Below are positions 7,899 to 15,960 of a stretch of DNA of 22,422 nt, piece by piece. Both the position numbers and the translations under genes were made by a program. Under the pieces are notes generated by a model. That model ran no database searches. It worked only from the letters and a program-made list of their open reading frames with translations, and was not told the DNA's origin. Position 1 is the first letter of the stretch. Every line of letters begins with the position of its first letter. The DNA is taken from positions 1-22,422 of the forward strand of contig JBJOQB010000169.1 in the NCBI GenBank assembly GCA_046050125.1, in the 5' to 3' direction. This DNA comes from JAHFQJ01 sp046050125 (lineage in GTDB: Bacteria > Pseudomonadota > Gammaproteobacteria > Burkholderiales > Burkholderiaceae).

Positions 7899-8696
7899 TC
7901 AACCGAATCTACCTGTAATGTAATCTTCAGTTTGTTTTTGTTTTGGATTGATAAATATTTCTTTAGTTTCACCAAATTCTACTAATTCACCTAAGTACAT
8001 GTAGGCAGTAAACCTAGAAACTCTAGCAGCTTGTTGCATGTTATGGGTTACAATAAGTATACTAACTTTTTCACCTAATGTGTGTATTAATTCTTCAATA
8101 CTTGCCGTAGCAATTGGGTCAAGAGCAGAAGTTGGCTCATCAAATAATAGCATTTCTGGTTCAGTAGCTAAGGCTCTTGCAATACAAAGCCTTTGTTGCT
8201 GACCGCCAGATAGTGCATTTGCTAAATCATTTAATCTATGCTTTACTTCGTCCCATAAAGCTGCACCTTTTAGTGCATCTTCAACTCTATCTTGAATTTC
8301 ACTCTTATTTCTATTACCACGCAATCTTAAACCATAAGCCACATTCTCAAATATACTTTTTGGAAATGGGTTTGGCTTTTGAAACACCATGCCAATTCTC
8401 ATTCTAACTTGTATTGCATCTACTCTTTCATCTAATATATTAGTATTATCTGGTTGAAGAATAATTTTACCTGAATACGAATTACCTGGGTAAAGGTCAT
8501 GCATTCTGTTAAAAGAACGTAATAACGTAGATTTACCACAACCAGAAGGACCAATTAATGCTGTTACTTTCTTTTCATAAATTGGTAAGTTTATATTTTT
8601 TAAAGCTTTAAAGTCGCCATAGAAAAACGAAAAATCTTGAGCCTCTGCTTTTATTTTCAAATCATCATTTTGCGTGCTGTTTGAAGTATTATTCAT
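7899..8696 (-). CDS. pstB: Phosphate ABC transporter ATP-binding protein PstB
   Basis: ATPase subunit of the high-affinity phosphate importer. Seen: Walker A GPSGCGKST (residues 49-57), Q-loop Q106 in MVFQKPNPFPKSI, ABC signature LSGGQQQR (162-169), Walker B LLFDEP with catalytic E187, D-loop SALD, and switch H218 (THNMQQ). The Q-loop context PNPFPKSI is typical of PstB. Length 265, against 257 in E. coli, with a short polar N-terminal extension. The ATG at 8696 has a weak ACGGA upstream. It lies between pstA (74 nt upstream) and phoU (44 nt downstream). Confidence 0.97.
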   Translation of the reverse strand: MNNTSNSTQNDDLKIKAEAQDFSFFYGDFKALKNINLPIYEKKVTALIGPSGCGKSTLLRSFNRMHDLYPGNSYSGKIILQPDNTNILDERVDAIQVRMRIGMVFQKPNPFPKSIFENVAYGLRLRGNRNKSEIQDRVEDALKGAALWDEVKHRLNDLANALSGGQQQRLCIARALATEPEMLLFDEPTSALDPIATASIEELIHTLGEKVSILIVTHNMQQAARVSRFTAYMYLGELVEFGETKEIFINPKQKQTEDYITGRFG

Positions 8697-8770
8697 AATT
8701 TTTAATCCGTAACAATTCTTTATTAACTATATAAACTATTTTTATTAACTTTTCTTTGCTATTTATTTTT

Positions 8771-9688
8771 TTACCATTTAATATTTTTTCTTAGTCTATA
8801 TCTTATCATTATTGCAACTGCGTTCATACCTAATGTCATCAGTATTAGCATTAGTCCTGCTGCTGCTGCATTTTGCTGGAATGCTTCTTCTGGTCTTGAT
8901 GTCCAGTTAAACATTTGAATTGGCATTACTGTAAACCCAGAGTATAACCATTCAAAGTTAAAGTAAGGCGAAGTGCTACTTATTGGACTAGGAGGTAAAA
9001 ATGCAATAAATGTTAAAGCCCCCACTGTAATTAGTGGAGCAGTTTCTCCGATTGCTCTTGACATACCTAAAATTACGCCTGTTAAAACACCTGGCATAGA
9101 GTATGGAATTATGTGGTCTTTTGTTACTTGCCATTTACTTGCACCTAAACCATATGCACCTTCACGAATATGCTGTGGTATGCCACGTATAGCCTCTCTA
9201 GTTGCTACAATTATAATTGGTAATATTAATAAAGCTAAAGTACACCCAGCAGATAAAATGCTTTGCCCAAATCCAAGTTTATGCACAAAAATACCAAGCG
9301 CAAGCAACCCATATACAATTGATGGAACACCTGCCAAATTACTAATATTTATTTCTATGATATCGGTTAGTAGGTTTTTTTTTGCATATTCTTCTAGGTA
9401 TATTCCACTTAACACTCCTAGAGGAACAGCCAAGCATGCAGTTACTGCCATAATTACTAATGAGCCAACCCATGCTGATAATATACCCGCTTGAGATGCT
9501 CTGCGAGATGGAAAATTACTAAAGAATTCTGGAGTTAGCCTTTCAAATCCTGAAACTAGCATTTGTGCAAATAGAGTAAAAAACGTAAGTATAGCAATGC
9601 TAAGTGCGAAAAAACCTACTATTGCAAATATCGTACTAATTGTTTGATTTTTCTTTACTATTTTCTGTACATGAGTTATATCTTGCAT
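8771..9688 (-). CDS. pstA: Phosphate ABC transporter permease PstA
   Basis: Inner-membrane permease pairing with PstC. Seen: a first hydrophobic helix around residues 20-45, FSNFPSRRASQAGILSAWVGSL, about five further membrane helices, and the ABC-permease coupling loop EAIRGIPQHIREGAYGLGASKWQV followed by PGVLTGVILGMSRAIGETAPLI, the PstA signature. Length 305, against 296 in E. coli. The ATG at 9688 lies 5 nt after the pstC stop with no Shine-Dalgarno, pointing to translational coupling. Its first 13 nt match those of pstC exactly. Confidence 0.96.
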   Translation of the reverse strand: MQDITHVQKIVKKNQTISTIFAIVGFFALSIAILTFFTLFAQMLVSGFERLTPEFFSNFPSRRASQAGILSAWVGSLVIMAVTACLAVPLGVLSGIYLEEYAKKNLLTDIIEINISNLAGVPSIVYGLLALGIFVHKLGFGQSILSAGCTLALLILPIIIVATREAIRGIPQHIREGAYGLGASKWQVTKDHIIPYSMPGVLTGVILGMSRAIGETAPLITVGALTFIAFLPPSPISSTSPYFNFEWLYSGFTVMPIQMFNWTSRPEEAFQQNAAAAGLMLILMTLGMNAVAIMIRYRLRKNIKW

Positions 9689-9693
9689 AATTT

Positions 9694-10608
9694 TTAATAC
9701 TGCTTTTTATAATAAGAACGCACACAATGACCAAGTATATTAAATATTAATGTTAATATTAACAATACTAAACCTGCAGCAAAAATTGATTGATACCCAA
9801 TTGAACCATGTGGCGCATCACCTAATGCAACCTGAACTATATACGCTGATATAGTTTGTGTTTCAGTCATTGGATTAAAACTTAAAGTTGGTTGCATACC
9901 AGCTGCTACAGCTACTATCATAGTTTCACCAATTGCACGTGCAATTCCTAATATGTAAGCAGACAAAATACCAGAAATTGCTGCTGGATAAACAACATTA
10001 ATTGATGTTTGAAATTTAGTTGCACCCATACCATATGAACCCTCTCTTAAACTCATTGGTACAGCACGCATTGCATCTTCTGCTAAAGAACTTATGTATG
10101 GAATAATAGCAAAACCCATCATAATACCAGCAGATAACATATTAAATCCTGGTAGTTCTGGAAATATTTTTTGAAGAATTGGAGTAATAAAAGTCAAAGC
10201 AAAGTAACCATATACTATACTAGGTATACTACCTAATAACTCTAAAAATGGCTTTACAATTTCTCTCGTTTTATGCCCTGCAAATTCAGATAAGTAAATA
10301 GCAATGATTGTACCAAAAGGTATAGCAATCGCTACCGCTACTAAAGAAGTAGTAAAAGTTCCTGAAATTAATGGAAGTATGCCATATTTAGCATCTTCAA
10401 ACATTGGCGTCCACATCGTTTCAGTTATAAATCTTGTTATTCCAACTGCTTTGAAGAAAGGTATAGAATCTGCGACTAGTATCCAAACAATAGATATGGT
10501 TGCGATTACAGAAACGCTTGCACAAAGCAATAGAAAAAGCTCAATTATAAACTCACGTATACTACGAGAAGACCTTTTCAGTAAACGTGGACTAATTATA
10601 TCTTGCAT
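9694..10608 (-). CDS. pstC: Phosphate ABC transporter permease PstC
   Basis: Inner-membrane permease pairing with PstA. Seen: an N-terminal helix (FIIELFLLLCASVSVIATIS), a periplasmic segment with WTPMFEDAKYGILPLISGT, about five more helices, and the coupling loop EDAMRAVPMSLREGSYGMGATKFQT followed by ILGIARAIGETMIVAVAAG, the PstC signature. Length 304, against 319 in E. coli. The ATG at 10608 has no clear Shine-Dalgarno and sits about 22-28 nt after the predicted transcription start. It is the first gene of the block here: pstS, usually directly upstream, is replaced by divergent marC. Confidence 0.96.
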   Translation of the reverse strand: MQDIISPRLLKRSSRSIREFIIELFLLLCASVSVIATISIVWILVADSIPFFKAVGITRFITETMWTPMFEDAKYGILPLISGTFTTSLVAVAIAIPFGTIIAIYLSEFAGHKTREIVKPFLELLGSIPSIVYGYFALTFITPILQKIFPELPGFNMLSAGIMMGFAIIPYISSLAEDAMRAVPMSLREGSYGMGATKFQTSINVVYPAAISGILSAYILGIARAIGETMIVAVAAGMQPTLSFNPMTETQTISAYIVQVALGDAPHGSIGYQSIFAAGLVLLILTLIFNILGHCVRSYYKKQY

Positions 10609-10636
10609 GAACCATATAAATTTTTTTCAACACCAT

Positions 10637-10665
10637 ATTATCTTATAGTATTGTATTTTTGTCTA
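10637..10665 (-). promoter_or_regulatory. Predicted sigma-70-type promoter of pstC
   Basis: Read on the minus strand: -35 TAGACA (10665-10660), exactly 17 bp, -10 GATAAT (10642-10637), then the pstC ATG at 10608. Immediately upstream of the -35, two ATCTAAA direct repeats (10686-10680 and 10676-10670) lie 10 bp apart, the placement expected for a Pho-box-like activator site, although the bases do not match the E. coli CTGTCAT consensus. Promoter matches in AT-rich DNA are easily found by chance, so this is moderate evidence only. Confidence 0.45.
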
Positions 10666-10735
10666 GCTATTTAGATGTTTTTAGATTCATATGATATTAT
10701 TAATTATAATAACTATAGTATTGTTATATATAATT

Positions 10736-11329
10736 ATGGAATATAATTTCTTTTCTGCTTTTATTTTACTATTTTTAGTAACAGACCCTTTAGGTAATAT
10801 ACCTTTATTTATTCATCAATTACAAAATTTTTCAAAGAGGAGAAGGGTATATATTATCTTTCGTGAAATTTGTATTGCTTCATGTGTGTTACTTTTTTTT
10901 ATGCTAGCTGGCAAAAGTTTTTTAAATTTATTGCACTTATCTGAGCTATCCATGCAATTTGCTGGTAGTATTATCATGTTTTTAATTGCTATTAATATGA
11001 TTTTTCCTCACCATAATAATAAAGATGATATACCAACAGATGAGCCATTTATTGTACCTTTAGCGATTCCATTAGTAGCAGGTCCTTCTTCAATTGCCAC
11101 AGTTATGTTACTTGCATCACAAAGTCCTAATAATATGTATATTTGGGTTGGCGCATTAGTTTTAACTATGGTTTGTTGTGCCGTTATTTTATTTATGTCA
11201 GATTTTATTCAAGATATTTTAGGTGAAAAAGTTGTTTCTGCATTTGAAAGATTAATGGGTTTAATATTGGTAGCAATGAGTGTAGAGATGTTTTTAAAAG
11301 GCATTCGCTCATTTATGCAAAATAGTTAA
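10736..11329 (+). CDS. MarC/YhgN family integral membrane protein
   Basis: Six-helix inner-membrane protein of the MarC (UPF0056) family; its biochemical function is not established despite the historic multiple-antibiotic-resistance name. Closest in pattern to E. coli YhgN: VTDPLGNIPLF in the first helix, a conserved FRE (YIIFREICIA), MFLIAINMIFP, EEPFIVPLAIPLVAGPS-like DEPFIVPLAIPLVAGPS, and C-terminal GEKVVSAFERLMGLILVAMSVEMFLKGI. From Met at 10736 the product is 197 residues, the YhgN length. The open frame extends to ATG 10691, adding 15 hydrophobic residues; that stretch is very AT-rich, overlaps the divergent pstC control region and has no ribosome-binding site, so I prefer 10736, which also lacks one. 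Confidence 0.88.
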   Translation: MEYNFFSAFILLFLVTDPLGNIPLFIHQLQNFSKRRRVYIIFREICIASCVLLFFMLAGKSFLNLLHLSELSMQFAGSIIMFLIAINMIFPHHNNKDDIPTDEPFIVPLAIPLVAGPSSIATVMLLASQSPNNMYIWVGALVLTMVCCAVILFMSDFIQDILGEKVVSAFERLMGLILVAMSVEMFLKGIRSFMQNS

Positions 11330-11415
11330 TGTTAAAATATTTATAAAACAATATATGAAATAATCATAAACCTTGTATAATCTTAAATCTCTATTATTTA
11401 ATCAATTTTATCTGA

Positions 11416-11450
11416 TGGTTAAATAGCTTTATTAAAAATTCTATTAACCA
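11416..11450. other. Inverted repeat between marC and ppx
   Basis: TGGTTAAATAG (11416-11426) and CTATTAACCA (11441-11450) pair over 10 bp with one bulged A and a 14-nt AT-rich loop. No T run follows. It ends 23 nt before the ppx start, so it could be a weak marC terminator, a leader structure or an operator. A TATAAT box at 11376-11381 is a possible -10 for ppx, but no good -35 was found. Confidence 0.35.
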
Positions 11451-11473
11451 ATAAATAAACTATAAGTCTAAAT

Positions 11474-13027
11474 ATGCTAAGTAAATTCTATGTGAGTGTT
11501 GATTTAGGTTCGAATAGCTTTCGTTTGCTAGTGGCTAAAATTATGTTTACAAAATATGGTTGTCAAGTTTTACCCATATTAAATGATAGGCAACCTGTAG
11601 CATTAGCTTCTGGTTTAGATGCTGATAATAATTTAAGTGATGAATCAATCAGTAGAGCAATTGATGCCTTTAATCACTTTAAACATATCATTGATGTTAA
11701 TTTACCATCGACTAACAATGTTAATGCTATTAATAAAGGCAAAGCAAATGTTTTTATTGTAGCAACTAGCACATTTAGAATTGCAAAAAATATTGATATT
11801 TTAATAAAAGCTGGGCAAGATATTTTGGGTGCAGAAATTAAAACAATTAGCGGTATTGAAGAAGCAAAATTGATATACCAAGGTACTAGCCATACTGCCC
11901 CATATAGTATGAATAATAAATTGGTTGTTGATATTGGTGGCGGGTCTACTGAGTTAATTATTGGAAAACATCATCAACAGTTATTATGTGAAAGCGTAAA
12001 CATTGGCTGTATAAACATTACACAAACATTTTTTAATGAGCAGTATACAGCTGAAGCTTTTAATAATGCGATTAAATATGCACAGGATAAATTATCTTAC
12101 ATATTAGATGAGTATTTAGAATTAGGTTGGAAGCAATCAATTGGCTCATCTGGTACTTCAAGAGCATTGGCTTATATTGCATCGCAGATTGATGATTCAG
12201 AAAATGAGTATATATTAACTATTAAAGGTTTAAATTTAATCAAAGATTATTTAGTTGTTTGTAAAACTGTTGAAAATATAAAGCTCAAAAAAGTTAATAC
12301 TCAACGTGCTAACATTTTAGCTGGTGGCTTGAGCATTATGCTTGCAATATTTAATAGTTTTAAAATTAAAAGTATGTATGTTTGTGAAGGCGGAGTAAGG
12401 TTTGGCTTATTGTACGATAGTGTAGATAGCATTCAACATGATGATATTCGTAATATTAGCATTGAGGTATTACGCCAAAGATTTAGTGAAAATGATGTAG
12501 ATAATTTTAGCGAAATTGACGAGATTTTAGATAATTTATCGGATAGATTGATTAAAACAGCAAATAAAAAAGCAAAAATTATTGATGATGAACAAATTAA
12601 ATTATTAAAATGGGCATTAAGTTTACATAATATTGGTAAATACATTAGTTTGGATAGTATGCATAAACATAGTGCTTACATTGTGCAAAATACTTATTTA
12701 GCTGGATTTGAGATTGCACAACAAAATGATTTAGTAAATATGTTATTAGGTCAAAAAGGTGGATTAACTAAGATAAATGTTGAGTTTATCAAACAAAATC
12801 ATGCTATTTTAGCTATATTACGCTTGTGTTTATTGATATTAAAGCATGGATTGTGTAAAGATATGGCTAGATTGAATGATTTTAGCCTTGAAATTAAACA
12901 AGATAAATCTGCAACTGATTTTAAGCTAACCTTACCTTTGTCTACTCAGATGCGTACAATATTTGAAGATGAGCAAAAAGCATGGTCAAAAGTTGATATG
13001 AATTTAGTTGTTGAATTTTTGGAATAA
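11474..13027 (+). CDS. ppx: Exopolyphosphatase Ppx/GppA family
   Basis: ASKHA-fold phosphatase that removes terminal phosphate from polyphosphate; some members also convert pppGpp to ppGpp. Seen: VSVDLGSNSFRLLVAKI at the N-terminus (phosphate-binding loop), VATSTFRIAKN, the catalytic-Glu context ISGIEEAKLIYQG, the second loop VVDIGGGSTELIIGKH, and SIGSSGTSRALAYIA. The C-terminal ~190 residues match the helical HD-like region found in Ppx (RQRFSENDV..., LHNIGKYISLDSMHKHSAYIVQN). Length 517, against 513 for E. coli Ppx. The ATG at 11474 starts directly at the ASKHA fold; no strong Shine-Dalgarno. Ppx and GppA cannot be told apart reliably here; the length and C-terminal region favour Ppx. It lies between marC and relA and is likely transcribed alone. 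Confidence 0.93.
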   Translation: MLSKFYVSVDLGSNSFRLLVAKIMFTKYGCQVLPILNDRQPVALASGLDADNNLSDESISRAIDAFNHFKHIIDVNLPSTNNVNAINKGKANVFIVATSTFRIAKNIDILIKAGQDILGAEIKTISGIEEAKLIYQGTSHTAPYSMNNKLVVDIGGGSTELIIGKHHQQLLCESVNIGCINITQTFFNEQYTAEAFNNAIKYAQDKLSYILDEYLELGWKQSIGSSGTSRALAYIASQIDDSENEYILTIKGLNLIKDYLVVCKTVENIKLKKVNTQRANILAGGLSIMLAIFNSFKIKSMYVCEGGVRFGLLYDSVDSIQHDDIRNISIEVLRQRFSENDVDNFSEIDEILDNLSDRLIKTANKKAKIIDDEQIKLLKWALSLHNIGKYISLDSMHKHSAYIVQNTYLAGFEIAQQNDLVNMLLGQKGGLTKINVEFIKQNHAILAILRLCLLILKHGLCKDMARLNDFSLEIKQDKSATDFKLTLPLSTQMRTIFEDEQKAWSKVDMNLVVEFLE

Positions 13028-13219
13028 TTACAACTAAAAGAGTAATAGTAAATGTAGTATTGCATATTAATATTTTTGCTCTTGTTTAATCTTATTTTTA
13101 AATAAGTTAATAATTAATATATTGAATAGTATTTATTATTTAACAAAGCTATATATTTAATCAAATTTGATATAGATTATGTAAAAAACTATAATGAACC
13201 TAAATTGCAAATTGCTACC

Positions 13220-13248
13220 TAAAGCATATAATATATTGGTATGCTTTA
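13220..13248. terminator. Hairpin upstream of relA, possible ppx terminator
   Basis: TAAAGCATA (13220-13228) pairs perfectly with TATGCTTTA (13240-13248) around an 11-nt loop, followed by a weak TTTAGC tract. It lies 193 nt after the ppx stop and 51 nt before relA. The low GC of the stem and the broken T run make termination uncertain; it could instead be a leader structure of relA. The rest of the 271-nt gap is AT-rich with nothing else recognised. Confidence 0.4.
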
Positions 13249-13298
13249 TTTAGCTATATTACATCTAATTACAGAATATATTATGTGTTGCTATACTT

Positions 13299-15737
13299 AT
13301 GGATAAAATAACAAAAAATAGTACAAATACTTTACCAAATAAACAATTATCGCTTGAAAATGCTGATAATATAGAGAATTTATTTGAGAATACTTATGCA
13401 TGGGTTGAAAAACACATACCTGACTTTAATCTTTTATATATAGATAATGATGCAACTCAAGAGCATATAGAGTCTCATATAAAAGGTGTATATGATATTT
13501 TATCTAGCTTAGATATTGATGCCTATATGACTAAGTCATGTGTTTTGTTCGCACTTTATCCAAAATTGCAAGAGTACCTTACTAATAACCCACAACAAAC
13601 TACCTTTAATCCCGATACGATTTACTTATCTGCAAGTGTATACAAGCTTTTGCAAACAACACAGCAATTTACTAGCCATGCTGAAAGAATAAATAATAGC
13701 TTAGAGCATCAAGCCACTCTTGAGATTTTACGTAAAATGCTATTGGCATCAGCTCAAGACATTAGGGCAATTGTAATTATGCTTGCCTCTCAATTACAAA
13801 CATTACGTTGGCATGCATTACATAAAACCGAACCCTCGGTATTGTGGGTTAAAGATGTATTGAATTTATATGCCCCTTTAGCTAATCGCCTTGGTATTTG
13901 GCAGTTAAAATGGGAATTAGAGGATTTAGCTTTTCGTTTTATGGAGCCTGTAAGTTATAGGCAAATTGCAAGTTTGCTAGATGAAAAACGTGTAGAGCGT
14001 GAGAATTTTATCGAAGAAATGAAGCAAAAGCTAATTAGTACAATGAAAGAAGCTTTTATAAATGCTGATATTTCAGGGCGACCTAAGCATATTTATAGCA
14101 TTTGGAAAAAAATGCATGGTAAAAATTTGTCTTTTACTCATTTATATGATGTAAGGGCATTTAGAATTATTGTAAAAGATATCAAAGATTGTTATACAGC
14201 CTTGGGCGTGGTGCATAATTTATGGACACCTGTACCAAAAGAATTTGATGATTATATTTCACAAGCAAAACCAAATGGTTACCAATCATTACATACTGTA
14301 GTAATTGCTGATGATGGCAGAGCAATTGAAATTCAAATTAGAACAGCTGAAATGCATAAACAAGCTGAGTTTGGTGTGGCTGCTCATTGGAGATATAAAG
14401 AGGCAGGCACTAAGGGCTATAGTGGCGAGTTTAGTGCTACAGGTACTTATGAAGAAAAGATTGCATTATTTAGGCAATTATTAGAATGGAAAGAGGATAG
14501 TGAAATAGGTTATATATCTTCAAGTTTACAAAATGATATAAATTCTACATCTAATAAAAACAAAAGTTACAATAATATAGATAATATTAGTAATTTAGAT
14601 GAAAATTCTTCAACTATAAAAAATCCTGAAGAACGTTGGGAAAAAGTTGGTTCTTGGGTAGATGACCATATTTATGTATTCACTCCTCAAGCTAAAGTGA
14701 TTGCACTTCCTGTTTCAGCAACTGCACTTGATTTTGCTTATCATGTACATACCAATGTTGGGCATAGGTGTCGTGGAGCAAAAGTTGATGGGAAAATGGT
14801 GCCATTGTATACACCATTAGAAAATGGTCAAACAGTTGAAGTAATTACAGTTAAGGAAGGTGGTCCTTCTAGAAATTGGTTGCGTAATCAGCCACAATAT
14901 TTGGCGAGTAATCGTGCAAGGTCAAAGGTAAGAGCTTGGTTCAATGCCTTAGAACTCGAAGAAACAATAAATAAAGGGCGAACGATATTAGAAAAAATAT
15001 TGCAAAGAGAAGGTAAAACAGGAGTTAATTTAGAAGATTTAGCCCATAATTGCCGTTACAAAAATAGTAATGATTTATTTTTAAGTTTAGCTAAGGATTT
15101 AATATCAAGTAAATATATTGAAGATATTTTGACATTAAATTATGGTAGTAAATCAAATGCTAATTCAAATACCAATAATTCATCTGCTAATACTATAAAT
15201 AATAATGAAGTAGAAATAAATAGCATTACAGATACTTCTTATATTATAAAAACAAAGAAACCAAGTAGTTCAAAATCATCTAAAAAATCTAATGTTGGTG
15301 TTAGCGTGATGGGAATTGATAGCATGGTAATGCAAATGGCTAAATGCTGTAAGCCAATCCCTGGTGATGATATTGTTGGATTTGTTACTAAAGGTAATGG
15401 TATTACAATTCATCGAACACAATGCATAAGCATGGCTAAATATAACCAAAAATACCCAGAGAGATTAATTGATGCTCAGTGGAAAGAAGAAGAAAATCAG
15501 CGTTATATCGTGGATTTATACATAGAAGCACATGATAGACAAGGCTTACTACGAGACTTAGGGCATATTTTATCTAAAGAAAAAATTAATGTAATTAGCA
15601 CGCAAAGTAAAAGCAAAAATAATATTGCATGTTTAACCTTTACACTAGAATTATTCACTAAAGATAAATTACAACAAGCAATTAGCATGATTCAGAAAAT
15701 TAAAAGCGTGGTTAAAGTGGAGAGGAAGTATAGTTAG
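13299..15737 (+). CDS. relA: (p)ppGpp synthetase RelA (monofunctional)
   Basis: Ribosome-associated stringent-response enzyme making (p)ppGpp from ATP and GTP/GDP when uncharged tRNA accumulates. In order: a degenerate HD hydrolase region (residues about 60-190), where catalytic His-Asp is replaced by FALYPKL near 84-90; the synthetase domain (about 250-380) with RPKHIYSIWKKM, YDVRAFRIIV and the acidic EFDD motif E315-D318 followed by YQSLHT, the RelA-type (EXDD) signature as opposed to RXKD in SpoT/Rel; TGS (about 455-515, DDHIYVFTP); the zinc-finger/CC region with C683-C684 (KCCKPIPGDD) and ITIHRTQC; and a C-terminal ACT domain (DRQGLLRDLGHIL). Length 812, against 744 in E. coli, mainly because of two Asn/Ser-rich insertions at about 408-442 and 614-664. 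No strong Shine-Dalgarno precedes the ATG at 13299. Confidence 0.96.
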   Translation: MDKITKNSTNTLPNKQLSLENADNIENLFENTYAWVEKHIPDFNLLYIDNDATQEHIESHIKGVYDILSSLDIDAYMTKSCVLFALYPKLQEYLTNNPQQTTFNPDTIYLSASVYKLLQTTQQFTSHAERINNSLEHQATLEILRKMLLASAQDIRAIVIMLASQLQTLRWHALHKTEPSVLWVKDVLNLYAPLANRLGIWQLKWELEDLAFRFMEPVSYRQIASLLDEKRVERENFIEEMKQKLISTMKEAFINADISGRPKHIYSIWKKMHGKNLSFTHLYDVRAFRIIVKDIKDCYTALGVVHNLWTPVPKEFDDYISQAKPNGYQSLHTVVIADDGRAIEIQIRTAEMHKQAEFGVAAHWRYKEAGTKGYSGEFSATGTYEEKIALFRQLLEWKEDSEIGYISSSLQNDINSTSNKNKSYNNIDNISNLDENSSTIKNPEERWEKVGSWVDDHIYVFTPQAKVIALPVSATALDFAYHVHTNVGHRCRGAKVDGKMVPLYTPLENGQTVEVITVKEGGPSRNWLRNQPQYLASNRARSKVRAWFNALELEETINKGRTILEKILQREGKTGVNLEDLAHNCRYKNSNDLFLSLAKDLISSKYIEDILTLNYGSKSNANSNTNNSSANTINNNEVEINSITDTSYIIKTKKPSSSKSSKKSNVGVSVMGIDSMVMQMAKCCKPIPGDDIVGFVTKGNGITIHRTQCISMAKYNQKYPERLIDAQWKEEENQRYIVDLYIEAHDRQGLLRDLGHILSKEKINVISTQSKSKNNIACLTFTLELFTKDKLQQAISMIQKIKSVVKVERKYS

Positions 15738-15801
15738 TTTATATTTACAGGTAGTTTTTAATATTAGTAATTATCTATCTTTATTATTTTAAATATATAA
15801 C

Positions 15802-15858
15802 AAAAAAAAGTCCCTGCACAATTACCCATATTTGGATAATTTATGCAGAGCCAAGGGA
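15802..15858 (-). terminator. Intrinsic terminator of the metzincin lipoprotein gene
   Basis: Read on the minus strand: TCCCT (15858-15854) pairs with AGGGA (15815-15811), and an inner arm TGCATAAATTA pairs with TAATTGTGCA, interrupted by small bulges; a run of eight T (15809-15802) follows one base after the stem. It lies about 100 nt after the lipoprotein stop. The T run is on the minus strand only, so it mainly serves that gene and not relA. Confidence 0.75.
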
Positions 15859-15960
15859 GGAAACAATATATTTATAATCTCTGTAGTCTTTTTTTAGTTA
15901 TTCATTTTCAGCTTATTTTTATTTTATATACATGTATTTAAGTATTTAAATACTATTTTA

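Noticed and set aside
8973..9494. 173-codon plus-strand open frame opposite pstA
   Set aside because: Complete overlap with the well-supported pstA; its translation shows no recognisable domain and looks like the antisense of a membrane protein.
15801..15860. Folded region after relA as an RNA gene or riboswitch
   Set aside because: The hairpin plus eight T on the minus strand is fully explained as the terminator of the lipoprotein gene; no tRNA or known riboswitch signature.
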